A stretch of 64,000 nucleotides of DNA, taken from contig SRKS01000001.1 of assembly GCA_004802645.1 (NCBI GenBank), positions 3,844,001-3,908,000 of the forward strand, in the 5' to 3' direction. The stretch is from Amesomyces nigricolor. Lineage: Eukaryota > Ascomycota > Sordariomycetes > Sordariales > Chaetomiaceae. The notes beneath the pieces are model-generated. The model was not told where the DNA came from. It saw only the letters and a program-made list of their open reading frames with translations, and did no database searches. The position numbers were made by a program, and so were the translations under genes. Below are positions 55,691 to 64,000 of this stretch, piece after piece (positions within the stretch are counted from its first letter, which is position 1; the number at the start of each line of letters is the position of its first letter).

Positions 55691-56996
55691 ATGGTCTCAA
55701 ACGGAAACGCCGGTGCTGAGCGCGCCGACAAGCTTGCCGCGGCCTTTGGGCGGCAGCTGTCAGTGGCCTCTCGCTCGGTGCATGCGGACGACTACACCAA
55801 CACGCACCCGGCGGTGGCGCCGTCCATGTCCGTCTCGACGACCTTCCGCTACTCGGAAAACCCGGACGCGCTGGTACCCGCGTGTGATGTGGACGTGAGC
55901 AGCCCCTGAGCGCCCGAATGCAGCACCCGGTTAACGACTACAGCCCACCACATCCGATGACTTGTACTACTCGCGCGAGAAATCGCCCAACACCATTCGG
56001 TTTGAGGCAATCCTTACCTCGCTGCTGGGGGGCCCGGTGTTATCCTACGCGTCTGGCCTGGCTGCCTTCCACGCCATGATTGTGTTTCTCAATCCCAAGC
56101 GCGTTGCCATCGGCGGTGGCTACCATGGCTGCCACGGAATCTTGAAGCTTATGAACAAGCTCAATGGTCTGGAGCAGCTCGAGCTGGAAGACGACAACGA
56201 CCTCGCCAAGCTGCAGAAGGGCGACATCATCCATGTGGAGACGCCACTGAACCCGACGGGCGAAGCGCGGGACCTCGCCTATTACCGCAAGAAGGCGGAT
56301 GAGCTGGGATGCTACCTTACAGTGGACGCGACCTTTGCGCCGCCACCACTGCAGGACCCGTTCAAGTACGGCGTCGACATGGCCATGCACTCCGGAACCA
56401 AGTACTTTGGCGGGCACAGCGACATGCTCTGTGGTGTCCTGACCATCCATCCTGACCGGGCGCACGGCAAAGATGGCTGGCTTCAAGGGCTACGGGAAGA
56501 GCGCATGCACCTCGGCGGTGTCATGGGCAGTCTCGAGGGCTGGCTCGGGATTCGCAGTCTCCGAACGCTGGAGATGCGGGTGATGAGGCAGAGCGAGAGC
56601 GCGCAGAAGTTGGTCGATTGGCTCGCAGCGCAGAAGGCTGCTGGTGATAACGTCGTGTCAGATCTGGTGTTCAAGATCCAGCACGCCTCCCAACAACCCG
56701 AGGCGTCCGAGCCAGACTCTTGGCTCCGCAAACAAATGCCCAACGGGTACGGGCCGGTGTTCTCGCTGTGGTTGGAGTCGGAGGAGCTGGCGAAGCGGCT
56801 GCCGAGCAAGCTGTTCCTCTTCCACCACGCAACCAGTCTCGGCGGCGTCGAAAGTCTGATCGAGTGGCGAGCCATGAGCGACTCGAACGTTGACAGGAGG
56901 TTGCTGCGGGTCAGCGTGGGTGTTGAGGGTTGGGAGGACCTGAGGGACGACTTGCTCCAGGGCTTCGAGGCGCTAAAGCAGGAGCTTCGCAAGTAA
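55691..56996 (+). CDS. Cys/Met-metabolism PLP-dependent enzyme (cystathionine gamma-synthase-like)
   Basis: Two exons (55691-55894, 55944-56996) with a 49-bp intron give 418 residues. The fold-type I PLP family signature is seen: YSREKSPNTIRFEA, SYASGLAAFHAM, VETPLNPTGEARD, VDATFAPP and the Schiff-base Lys in HSGTKYFGGHSDML (about K221). The C-terminal domain ends GGVESLIEWRAMSD ... RVSVGVEGWEDL, the usual ending. Members cleave or form C-gamma-S or C-beta-S bonds in transsulfuration. It is closest in feel to the fungal cystathionine gamma-synthase-like group of yeast YHR112C; exact reaction is not decided by sequence. No mitochondrial or peroxisomal signal seen. Confidence 0.9.
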
Positions 56997-58436
56997 GTCA
57001 GGTGGCTGGCTGGGTTGATGAGGGTCTGGAGGGGCTGGTGCATTGCGGGAGTGTGAGCTCGATACCCCGGATACTGTGTGGGAAGAGACATTCTTACTTT
57101 CCGTACCATCGAAACGTCATCTCCACCGCCTTCGTATGGTGACCGTTCAAAACCTCACCGTCGCCGCAGGGAGACGGCTGTCCAAACTGATTGGCGTTCG
57201 TCGGCGTCGTTTGTCCCTTTTGACGCATGTGGTCATTGAGGCCGTCGGTGATCAGAAGAAGTTTCCACGTGGTCGTCGCTGCTGGAGAAGTAAGGGAGGC
57301 ATAAATAGGGGCAAGGCACTCCAAGCCATTGACGGTGAATGTGGGGAGTTTTGGAGATGAAAGCGGAGGGAAAAGAAGTAAACAGAGACGCAGGGAAGGC
57401 GGGATGCAGGTGTGAAGATCAAAGTTTTCCGCCGGACCCGAGAAAGGAACGACGACCCCGAGCAAAGACATCCATTCAAATATGGAAGGCATGATGCTCT
57501 GTAAATCAAGCCACGCCGTCACCGCGAGGATTTCTCTTTCAACAATGAAATTTCTTTGTAGCTCAGGTTGCTGTACTGTGGTGAATGCGAAGCCGTTGGG
57601 CTGACGGGCATCGGAGACCAAGGTGAAGCTTGAGTTCGGTGAGCAACTGATGTGCCGGTCCCGTCTTCTCCAACTTTGATGATTCTTGCAGAGCCTCTGA
57701 CCACACATCCCCCCCCCCCCCCCCCCCACAGCCTGAAAGTCTCCCTCGATCGTGTCTCTCCTCTCTGAACAGATAAGCCATTAATATATCGGATCCAGGG
57801 CCGGCTACCTCCCTCGGCTGCGGAAGGGGACCTTTGTCAATGTAGAAATACACTCCGCGTGTTGTCAATGCATGTATCATTACTTCCTACCATTAGTAGT
57901 AGTGCTGTATCCGGATGTCGTATATCTCCCTGTGCCTTCGTCTTAAAAATAAAAATAAAAAATGACCCAACCATCCAGCCGTAACTCCGTCCCTTTCCCC
58001 CGTATCCTGGTTGTACCAGATAAGCGAGCGAACCGTACCAAACAGACATGTTCGTGTCGTCGATGTGTGTATGCAAGCGCCAGCAAACCAATGTGTGCAT
58101 CCCGGGTCGCCCTACCGCTCCCCAAGCTCCCAAAAAACAACAACCCAAAAATATACCCCGGACAAAGGAACAATGGCTGCAAGGGCGCACCAGCAAAGAG
58201 TCCTGCCCCCTCGCTCAGCAGCCCAACCTCTGACCTCCTGCGGCCCTGCAAGGCGCATCCAAAAAGCTCGTGGGCATGACGCAGGGACGGCCGCTTGCAG
58301 CACGGCAACAGCAACAGCAGCCAACACCAACCACCCTCCTCTGGGGGCCAGCAGGCAACCAATAACCATTACTGGCTTTGTTACCCGAGCTTCAACCAAC
58401 AACAACCCTTTGCGCCAGCACAAGCAGATCAGACAC
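56997..58436. other. Convergent 3' region with long poly-C run
   Basis: About 1.4 kb. Contains an uninterrupted run of 19 C (57709-57727). Frames here are not supported as genes. Confidence 0.5.
57709..57727. repeat. Homopolymer run of 19 C
   Basis: An uninterrupted C tract between the PLP-enzyme gene and the next convergent gene. Run length is likely to vary or be misread. Confidence 0.9.
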
Positions 58437-59595
58437 CTAACCCTCAACCTCCTGTGCCTGCAACCCCTTCACTGACCTCTCCGGCATCGCCCCGAGCTCA
58501 GCGCCCTGTTGCTGTCCCACAGCACCCGGCGCTTTCTTACTGCCACCGCTCAAGGGAGACAGGAACCTCGACATTGCCGTGCCACCACCGCTTTCCTCTG
58601 TTGGTGCCGCCGCTGCCGCCGCACCATTACTGCTGCCGGTATTATCAGACCCAAACTTGAAAAAAGTCCTCTTCTTGTGTGGCTGCTGTTCCTGCCGCCG
58701 TTGTTGTTGTTGTTTGCCCCCCTCATCCTCGGTCAACCCCACCTCCTCGAAATTCTCCCCTCCTTCCTCATCCTCTGGCGTAGACGATTCAGGCTCCCCC
58801 CATCTGCGCTGCACATCACTGAGCGAGGAGCGCGGGAAGCGCGGCGGCTGGTGGTGGTAGTGACGGAAGGCGAAGCGACTCGAGTCAAGGGACTGGCGGG
58901 CGGGGACGGTGTCCGGGATGGTGATTGGGCTGCGGGCGCTGATGTCGAATGAGCGCCGGTACGAGTCGAACGACTCGCGCGAGATGGGGAAGTGCTCGAT
59001 CTCGTTGGCGTTGACGTTGCTGTTGCTCTTGTCGCTTGAGGTGCGCGCGAGGTAGCGGCGCGGCCAGGTTGCTTCTTTTTCGACCGGGGAGGGCTGGGAG
59101 GGGGAGTTAGGGGTTAGTTTTTTGGGAGCCGGTATGATGGTGGATGGTAGATTGGACGTACCGGAAGGTAAACACCGCTGTCATTGACCACTACGCATCA
59201 CCGAATGTCAGCCCCTGGCTCTCAATTTCATGTTCGCAATGTCGACCCCATGTCACGGCAACAAATCGGCCGACGGGTGGTGCCGAAGGCGGTGGCTTGG
59301 GTGCGCCCCCTGGCCGATTGGCGGGGAAGCGGGGGTCCGAGCCGTCACCGAGAACCTTCCGAGGGGTCCGAGAAGGTAACATACCACTCATCTTGTACTC
59401 GCCCGTGTCCTGGCTCTTCCTGCTGCTGCCGCGGATGCTGAACGCCGACGACGCCTTGGATCCGACAGTGTCGACCCGCTCGAAACCGGGATGCGCGGCG
59501 TCAGAGCGCACCGATGCGGAGGAACCGGGGCGCTGGGGGCCGTCTTGGAGGGTGCCGGGCCCGGGGCGGCGCGCGAAGGGGTTGCGAATTGGCAT
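58437..59595 (-). CDS. Conserved fungal protein of unknown function
   Basis: Three exons (59595-59385, 59190-59162, 59093-58437) join to 298 residues; the middle exon is 29 nt, with introns of 194 and 68 bp. It starts MPIRNPFARRPG and shows GFERVDTVGSKASSAFSIR, GEYKMSVVNDSGVYLPPSP and then SRESFDSYRRSFDISARSP, blocks I recall as shared among ascomycete hypothetical proteins. The protein is mostly disordered, Ser/Arg-rich, with an acidic, Gln-rich tract (EDEGGKQQQQRRQEQQ) and KKRTFFKFGSD near the C-terminus. There is no membrane segment. Many Ser sites in basic context suggest phosphorylation, which is inference. No function assigned. Confidence 0.75.
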
Positions 59596-60507
59596 TGTGG
59601 GTGGTGTCGATATGAGAGAGCTGTTTCTGGTCGACAATGGGTGATGGAAGAGGGAGTCGAACGGATTGGATGTCTTCGGGACGAAACCGGGCGCCAGGGG
59701 TATTTCGAGGTTTATGTATGGACCAAGACCAAGGCTGGGGCAAGCTTGCGCGCGCCCAGATGAGATGAAAATCGGGCACTGCTCAGATCATGCATGAATG
59801 CGATTCCATCAAATGCGCCCGATTCCTGGCGGTCTGCGGTCTGGCCCGCTGTGGTCTTGTCAGCAACCCCCGGCAAGAGGGTGGCACCGACGGGCTGTGG
59901 CTCTGGTGATTGTGGTTCTGCCCGTGGCTGCCCAGTGGGCTCATTCGCTCGCTTCAGGGTGTGGTCCCCCGGGAATTCGGCAGCTGGGGTCCAGGATCGA
60001 CATCTTGCGACGAAACTCCTGGCATCATCGACTCCACCCAGCATTCGTTGAGAGCGCCGAGGGAGGAATCGAGGGTAGGATTCGCTTGTTAGGACGTGGT
60101 TGATGACGTTGCGGGCACTTGACTGGGAATTGGTGCCAACCTAGGTTTCAATGCTCCTTAACTATTCCTCAAAGCCTGCTTCTGCTGTCACTATCTCTTC
60201 ATGGGGAGATGGGCCGTTGTCCGGGTATCCGGATATGGAATGACCAAGGTGAAGAACCGAGTGTCGGTGGTGCGGACGAGGATTCAAAGAGCCAAGGGCT
60301 TGATACGTCCCATATCTCTGCTGTAACCGTAAAATAAGCACGAATTTGGGACGTTGCTTCCCTATTGTCTTGATCATGAGTCGTAGAACCACAGCCCGCC
60401 CCAGTTAAATCACTTAAACACGACCGCGATTACCTCCTTCAAGACGCGTCTCCCATAAGTACCTCTTCTATCCTCAAGCAACACCACATCGCCAGAAAAA
60501 CCATCAA
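59596..60507. other. Divergent promoter region
   Basis: About 900 bases upstream of both flanking genes. No supported gene. Confidence 0.5.
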
Positions 60508-61195
60508 ATGGCACCTTCGCGGCCCAATACCTGACAGACACTATCAACCACCCATTCCAACCCCAAGAAGCCCCACCGCGTCTCCAAAAAAAAAAAAGCC
60601 ATCACCACCCAACCCCCATCACCACCTCCCGCCAAGACCGACCGCGTCCCCACCGACGTCCTCCTCGCCATCAAGAAAGTTCACCTCACCGCCATCACCC
60701 ACCAGGCAAAAAACCACGAATATCGTAAATACCGTCTTAAAGACGGCATCGTCCGCCTCTGGTTCTACGAAACTGCTGAAGGCGAGGGACGGTCGGCCAT
60801 CACGTATTTGTTCCTCCCCTTCTCAATCCCTGACCCCAACCCTCTTCCCTGTTCACCTCACCATTCCCATGTAAGTCCGTAACAGGGTGTATTCTGACAT
60901 GGCAATGGATATGATGGCGAGTCACATCGCCATCATCCCATTCCACGTCCATCATATGCCGGGCGAGGTTCCCTCCGAGCCGTTTGGCATCGGCAACGAT
61001 GACTTCAACGCGGGCCGGAAAGTTTCCAAGTACGGGTACCCCATCCTGGAGCTGTATGAGCTGGTAGAGCCTGTTACACTGGCTGAGATGAAGGGGCGCT
61101 GGGGGATGGGAGGCGCGCCGGTGGGGTGGCGGTATGTGGGGAGGGGGTTGTGGGAGGATCGTTGGGGAGGAGGTGATTGGGGAGTGTGGGGGTGA
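60508..61195 (+). pseudogene. PUA-like domain gene with stop near its start
   Basis: Exon-like sequence to 60803 and 60886-61195 joins across an 82-bp intron (GTATTT...GTAACAG) to give VLLAIKKVHLTAITHQAKNHEYRKYRLKDGIVRLWFYET then SHIAIIPFHVHHMPGEVP...FGIGNDDFNAG...SKYGYPILELYELVEPVTL. This matches the small fungal PUA-like (ASCH/EVE-type) proteins, whose fold binds modified nucleic acid bases. The only in-frame ATG (60508) is followed after eight codons by TGA at 60532; the frame is then open. A 12-A run (60589-60600) lies in between, but no ATG occurs in the other frames. The gene is either broken at its 5' end, misread, or started at a non-AUG codon. Confidence 0.6.
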
Positions 61196-61716
61196 GGGTG
61201 ATGGTGAAGGTGAGAGGGAGGGGAGGGCGGGGAAGGTGAGAAAGGTTTTTTGAATGGCTTGTGGCTTCGCTATCTTCTTCCCGAAATTCACCCGCTTGGA
61301 TAGGTATCAGGTGAGAAATCCGGCTGGAAAGAAAGCACTGTTGTGGAAGTGCAGCCTGCTGGCAACACAGTTCGTCGAATGGATATATGCCACAGTTGAC
61401 GGTTATGTTCACAAGAGCATTTCCGTTGGACAAAGCCTTAAGAAGCCTAGCAACCCAAGGTCCTCGGTTCGAGTCCGGGGCTGATCAATTCTTTTTTCCC
61501 CTTCACTTGGAAAACCTCGGTTTTTTAGATTTGACGTCCCATTCACTCAAGTGGTCGCAGATAGGAACGTGGATGGCGAAACTTGAGATTCAAAATACAT
61601 GTCTACATAGATAATATGACATTCCTGAAAACCTTCAGGAGCAAGTTAAGCAGTACACCAGCCTCTATCATCATCATGAACATAACACCTGCATCCCATC
61701 AACACCCAACCGGGGT
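61196..61716. other. Intergenic with tRNA-like remnant
   Basis: Sequence between two convergent genes. Holds the tRNA-like B-box region listed separately and nothing else recognised. Confidence 0.4.
61400..61495 (+). tRNA. tRNA-like remnant
   Basis: A T arm is clear (CTCGG stem, TTCGAGT loop, CCGGG stem, in AAGGTCCTCGGTTCGAGTCC), preceded by GTTCACAAGAGCATTTCC, which resembles D-arm and anticodon-stem sequence of fungal tRNAs, and followed by ATTCTTTTTT. The 3' acceptor GCTGATC has no matching 5' strand upstream, so it is probably a pseudogene or an unusual intron-bearing gene. Anticodon not assigned. Confidence 0.35.
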
Positions 61717-63732
61717 TCACTCAGATTCACTCTCCTCGCTCGCCGAGAACCCCTGAAACTCCTCCGAGTCATCCTCCACACCCGCACCAGAGGGCCCGCC
61801 CTCCTCATCATCTTCATCCGGCTCCTCGTCCTGCTCCTCAATCTCAAACGTGCCACTCAGATCCCAACGATCGCCCTTGGCGCTCGCGCTCACATACTTG
61901 ACGAAGCGCAGAGTGCCGCTGTCGCGCAGCACAATGGACATCTTGTTCCACGCGGCCGCCTGGAAGAAAAGGATGTTGTCGTCCTCGGCGCTGCTCTTGT
62001 AGATGGCCGCGTCCTCGTTGCTGTCGTCGTCACCGGCCATGTACACTTCGTGGCCGCCGACTTCGAGTTCCTCCTCTTCCGGCTCGGCGACAGCTTTGCC
62101 CTTCCCCTTGCCCTTGGACTTGTCTTCGGCCTTGTTCTTGCCTTTGCCGTTCTTCTTCTTTCTGCTCTGCTCCTCCTCCTCGTCGGATTCGTCGTCGTCA
62201 TCCTGGACGTCGCCCCATCCTTGGGTTGGGGTGAAGCCGATGTTGACCTCGAGTCTCGGTTTCCCCTCATGCCCGGTCGCGAGGGTGTAATCCAAGCCGC
62301 GACGGAAGCGCCGGGCCAGCAGGTCAACGCTTTCGACCTTGGAGCGGGTGGCCATCTGTAGCCACAGGCGGAACTGCCTGGACGGCAGCACGACGTCGAG
62401 CAGCTCCTTGAGAGGTGAGTCCTCGACATTCGCCTGGCCGGGCTGCCGGTAGAGGTAGCGGGCCTTGTGTGGCGGGCGAGCGACCTTCCAGCTACCCTTC
62501 TCAATCTCGGCACTGTCTTCTGGCAGCGGCTTAGCTTCCTGCGCTTCGACATACTTGCGAAGCTTCTCGGCAAACTTGGGGTGGAGAATGTCGGGCAGAG
62601 TGATGCTGAACTCCTCCTCGAAGTGGTCGGCAACGCGCTCGATCGTGTCTGGTGTGAGGTAAGTCGGGGCGATGTACTTCAGCAAGAAATCCAGGTCGGC
62701 CTCGTCCAGGGGGAAGTCGTCATCATCCTCGTTGTCGTCGCCCTTCACAACGACCGGCTTCGCCTGCGGCTGGTCGTGCTGGTCGGGGTTGCCCTGCAGC
62801 TGCATCAGACCGCTCTTCTGAGCAGCCTTCTCCTCGGCGCCCTCAACATACCCATCCTCTCCGACCTGAGGGATGTGAAACCATCCGCTGATAGCCATGC
62901 GAATGCGACCACCGTTCTTCTCGAGCTCCTCTTTGGAAGCGGCATGGTAGACCTCCTCGACATCGTGGAACGACTCTCCCGGCTGCACGGCGAAGAACGA
63001 CAGCTGGTTCCATGCCGGGGGAATAATCTTGGTAACATCTGGCAGCGGTGTCTTGGCCAACTCACCGTCCTTGCCCTTGCGATCGACGACCGGGAAGAGG
63101 CGCAGGGCGCCACCCCACTCGGGCTGCCACGGGGTGTCGGGGTCGACCAGGTACAAGATGTAGCTGACCTTGCGCGACCCAATGACATCGTCATGGCACA
63201 GCAAGAAGCAGCCGGGTGTGTAAACGTTGATGGCCATGTCGGTCTTGCGCCCGCTCAGAGGGCCGCAGTTGGTGATGTGGGAGACGTAGTCGCGGAAGGT
63301 CTGCGAGTAGATGGCGTCGCGCAGGGAGAGGAGGGAGGGAAGCTTGGAAAGGGCTTCATCGTCGAGACCGTCGAGGTTCGCGAGGTCACCGCTCTGGTGG
63401 ATTTTGTAGATGTCGGTCTCCTTGGGGGTGAAGTGGACGTTGGCCTTGATCTCGGAGCGAACCTTGCGCAGGAGGGCATCATCGACGAGGCCGGTGATCA
63501 CGCTGTGCTTGTACGGGGTCGAGTCGGCATATTGCGAGGTGTATTTGTTGAGGACCTTCTTGTCGAAAAGGCCCTTGCGGAACCGGGCTTTGGCATCCTC
63601 GGCGCTGAGAGCTGCTTGGGGTCAGCAAGGTGCTTGCCGGCTGCCGAGGGCCGGGAGGAAAAAAGTACTGTTCTTTGTGCGCTTCTTGAGCTGGTTCTTG
63701 CCGTCAGCAGCGTTGGCTGCCTTTCTCTTCAT
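61717..63732 (-). CDS. TPA1: Tpa1/Ofd1-type prolyl hydroxylase (2-oxoglutarate/Fe(II) dioxygenase)
   Basis: Two exons (63732-63669, 63611-61717) with a 57-bp intron give 652 residues. The start MKRKAANAADGKNQLKKRTKN is a likely nuclear signal. The N-terminal double-stranded beta-helix has the iron motif LLCHDDVIG (His-x-Asp, about 160), a distal His in GESFHDVEEVYH (about 233) and RIRMAISGWFH (2-oxoglutarate Arg). The second, non-catalytic domain (YIAPTYLTPDTIERVADHFEE ... SKVESVDLLARRFRRGLDYTLA) is typical of Tpa1/Ofd1. These enzymes hydroxylate a Pro of ribosomal protein uS12 and in fission yeast control sterol-sensing Sre1 with oxygen. The last 80 residues are acidic, with a Lys-rich insert (SRKKKNGKGKNKAEDKSKGK). 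The plus-strand frame at 62467-63765 is a shadow. Confidence 0.9.
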
Positions 63733-64000
63733 CTTGACGGACCAATTGAGTCGTTAACACTGTGAAATTCGAAATTGTTGAGGGAGCGCATGAAGGAGAG
63801 GAAGGACCTTTCTCAAGATGGGCTGATCTGGGTGTGAAATTCAGCGGTAACATGTGGCAGAATGAGGTGTGGGTCCCAGACTTTTCACCCCACCATCCCA
63901 AGCACAGGAACCCTGCCCTGTCTCGGCTGGGGAGAGCTCCAAATCGAGCAAACTTCTCCAATTCGCTCTCCAGGAACAGGAACCGCTGGTGCATCGACCA
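63733..64000. other. TPA1 promoter to window edge
   Basis: No supported gene in the last 268 bases. Confidence 0.4.

Noticed and set aside
57094..57880. Minus-strand frames of 105-211 codons
   Set aside because: They cross a poly-C run and lack domains or splice signals.
62467..63765. 432-codon plus-strand open frame
   Set aside because: Antisense to the TPA1 gene, which has clear catalytic motifs.
1..64000. Secondary-metabolite or defence gene cluster
   Set aside because: No synthase, P450, NLR-type or toxin-immunity genes were seen; genes are unrelated housekeeping or unknown.

Overview
This is a 64-kb window of nuclear DNA from a filamentous ascomycete, most likely a Sordariomycete and perhaps Sordariales. 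The evidence is short introns (46-151 bp) with GT...CTAAC...AG signals, gene models with clear fungal families (SLA1, AMP deaminase, TMA22, RPN10, TRS23, TPA1/Ofd1, endopolyphosphatase), very C-rich coding sequence, and degenerate transposons. No prokaryotic operon, CRISPR array, rRNA gene or secondary-metabolite cluster is visible. Exon coordinates were worked out by hand from splice signals, reading phase and protein continuity.

Layout. 1-5.7 kb: an unknown protein with a C-terminal membrane segment (794-2173), then a degenerate locus (about 2847-5694) in which the promoter and 5' part of an unknown helical-repeat-like gene are tandemly duplicated, the second copy carrying stop codons. 6.7-7.8 kb: a TLC-domain membrane protein. 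8.4-13.2 kb: a transposon-rich island with a truncated Tad-like LINE, two same-length 235-bp MITE copies 4 kb apart, an inverted MITE arm, a second TIR element, and one unknown gene (10750-11754, -). 14-26.7 kb: SLA1 (-), AMP deaminase (-), a UAA-family nucleotide-sugar transporter (-), and TRS23 (+), whose start codon is split by an intron. 26.9-31 kb: RPN10 (-), a borealin-type protein (+) and TMA22/DENR (-) with a 20-nt microexon. 32.8-41.8 kb: a 1090-aa protein with a methyltransferase-like domain (+), convergent with a 1403-aa C2H2 zinc-finger regulator (-). 44.8-51.9 kb: a doubtful Ser/Thr-rich ORF, a vacuolar endopolyphosphatase with an apparent -1 frameshift, two tRNA-like units, and a membrane-anchored polysaccharide deacetylase. 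52.4-63.7 kb: an ankyrin protein (-), a Cys/Met-metabolism PLP enzyme (+), a conserved fungal protein of unknown function (-), a PUA-like gene with a broken 5' end (+), a third tRNA-like remnant and a TPA1/Ofd1 dioxygenase (-).

The genes are mostly independent housekeeping functions: endocytic actin coat, purine salvage, TRAPP tethering, proteasome ubiquitin receptor, chromosomal passenger complex, translation reinitiation, polyphosphate turnover and ribosomal prolyl hydroxylation. They do not form a pathway. The less ordinary biology is in unusual gene structures (split ATG, 7-nt and 20-nt exons), duplication-linked decay, and the mobile-element nest.
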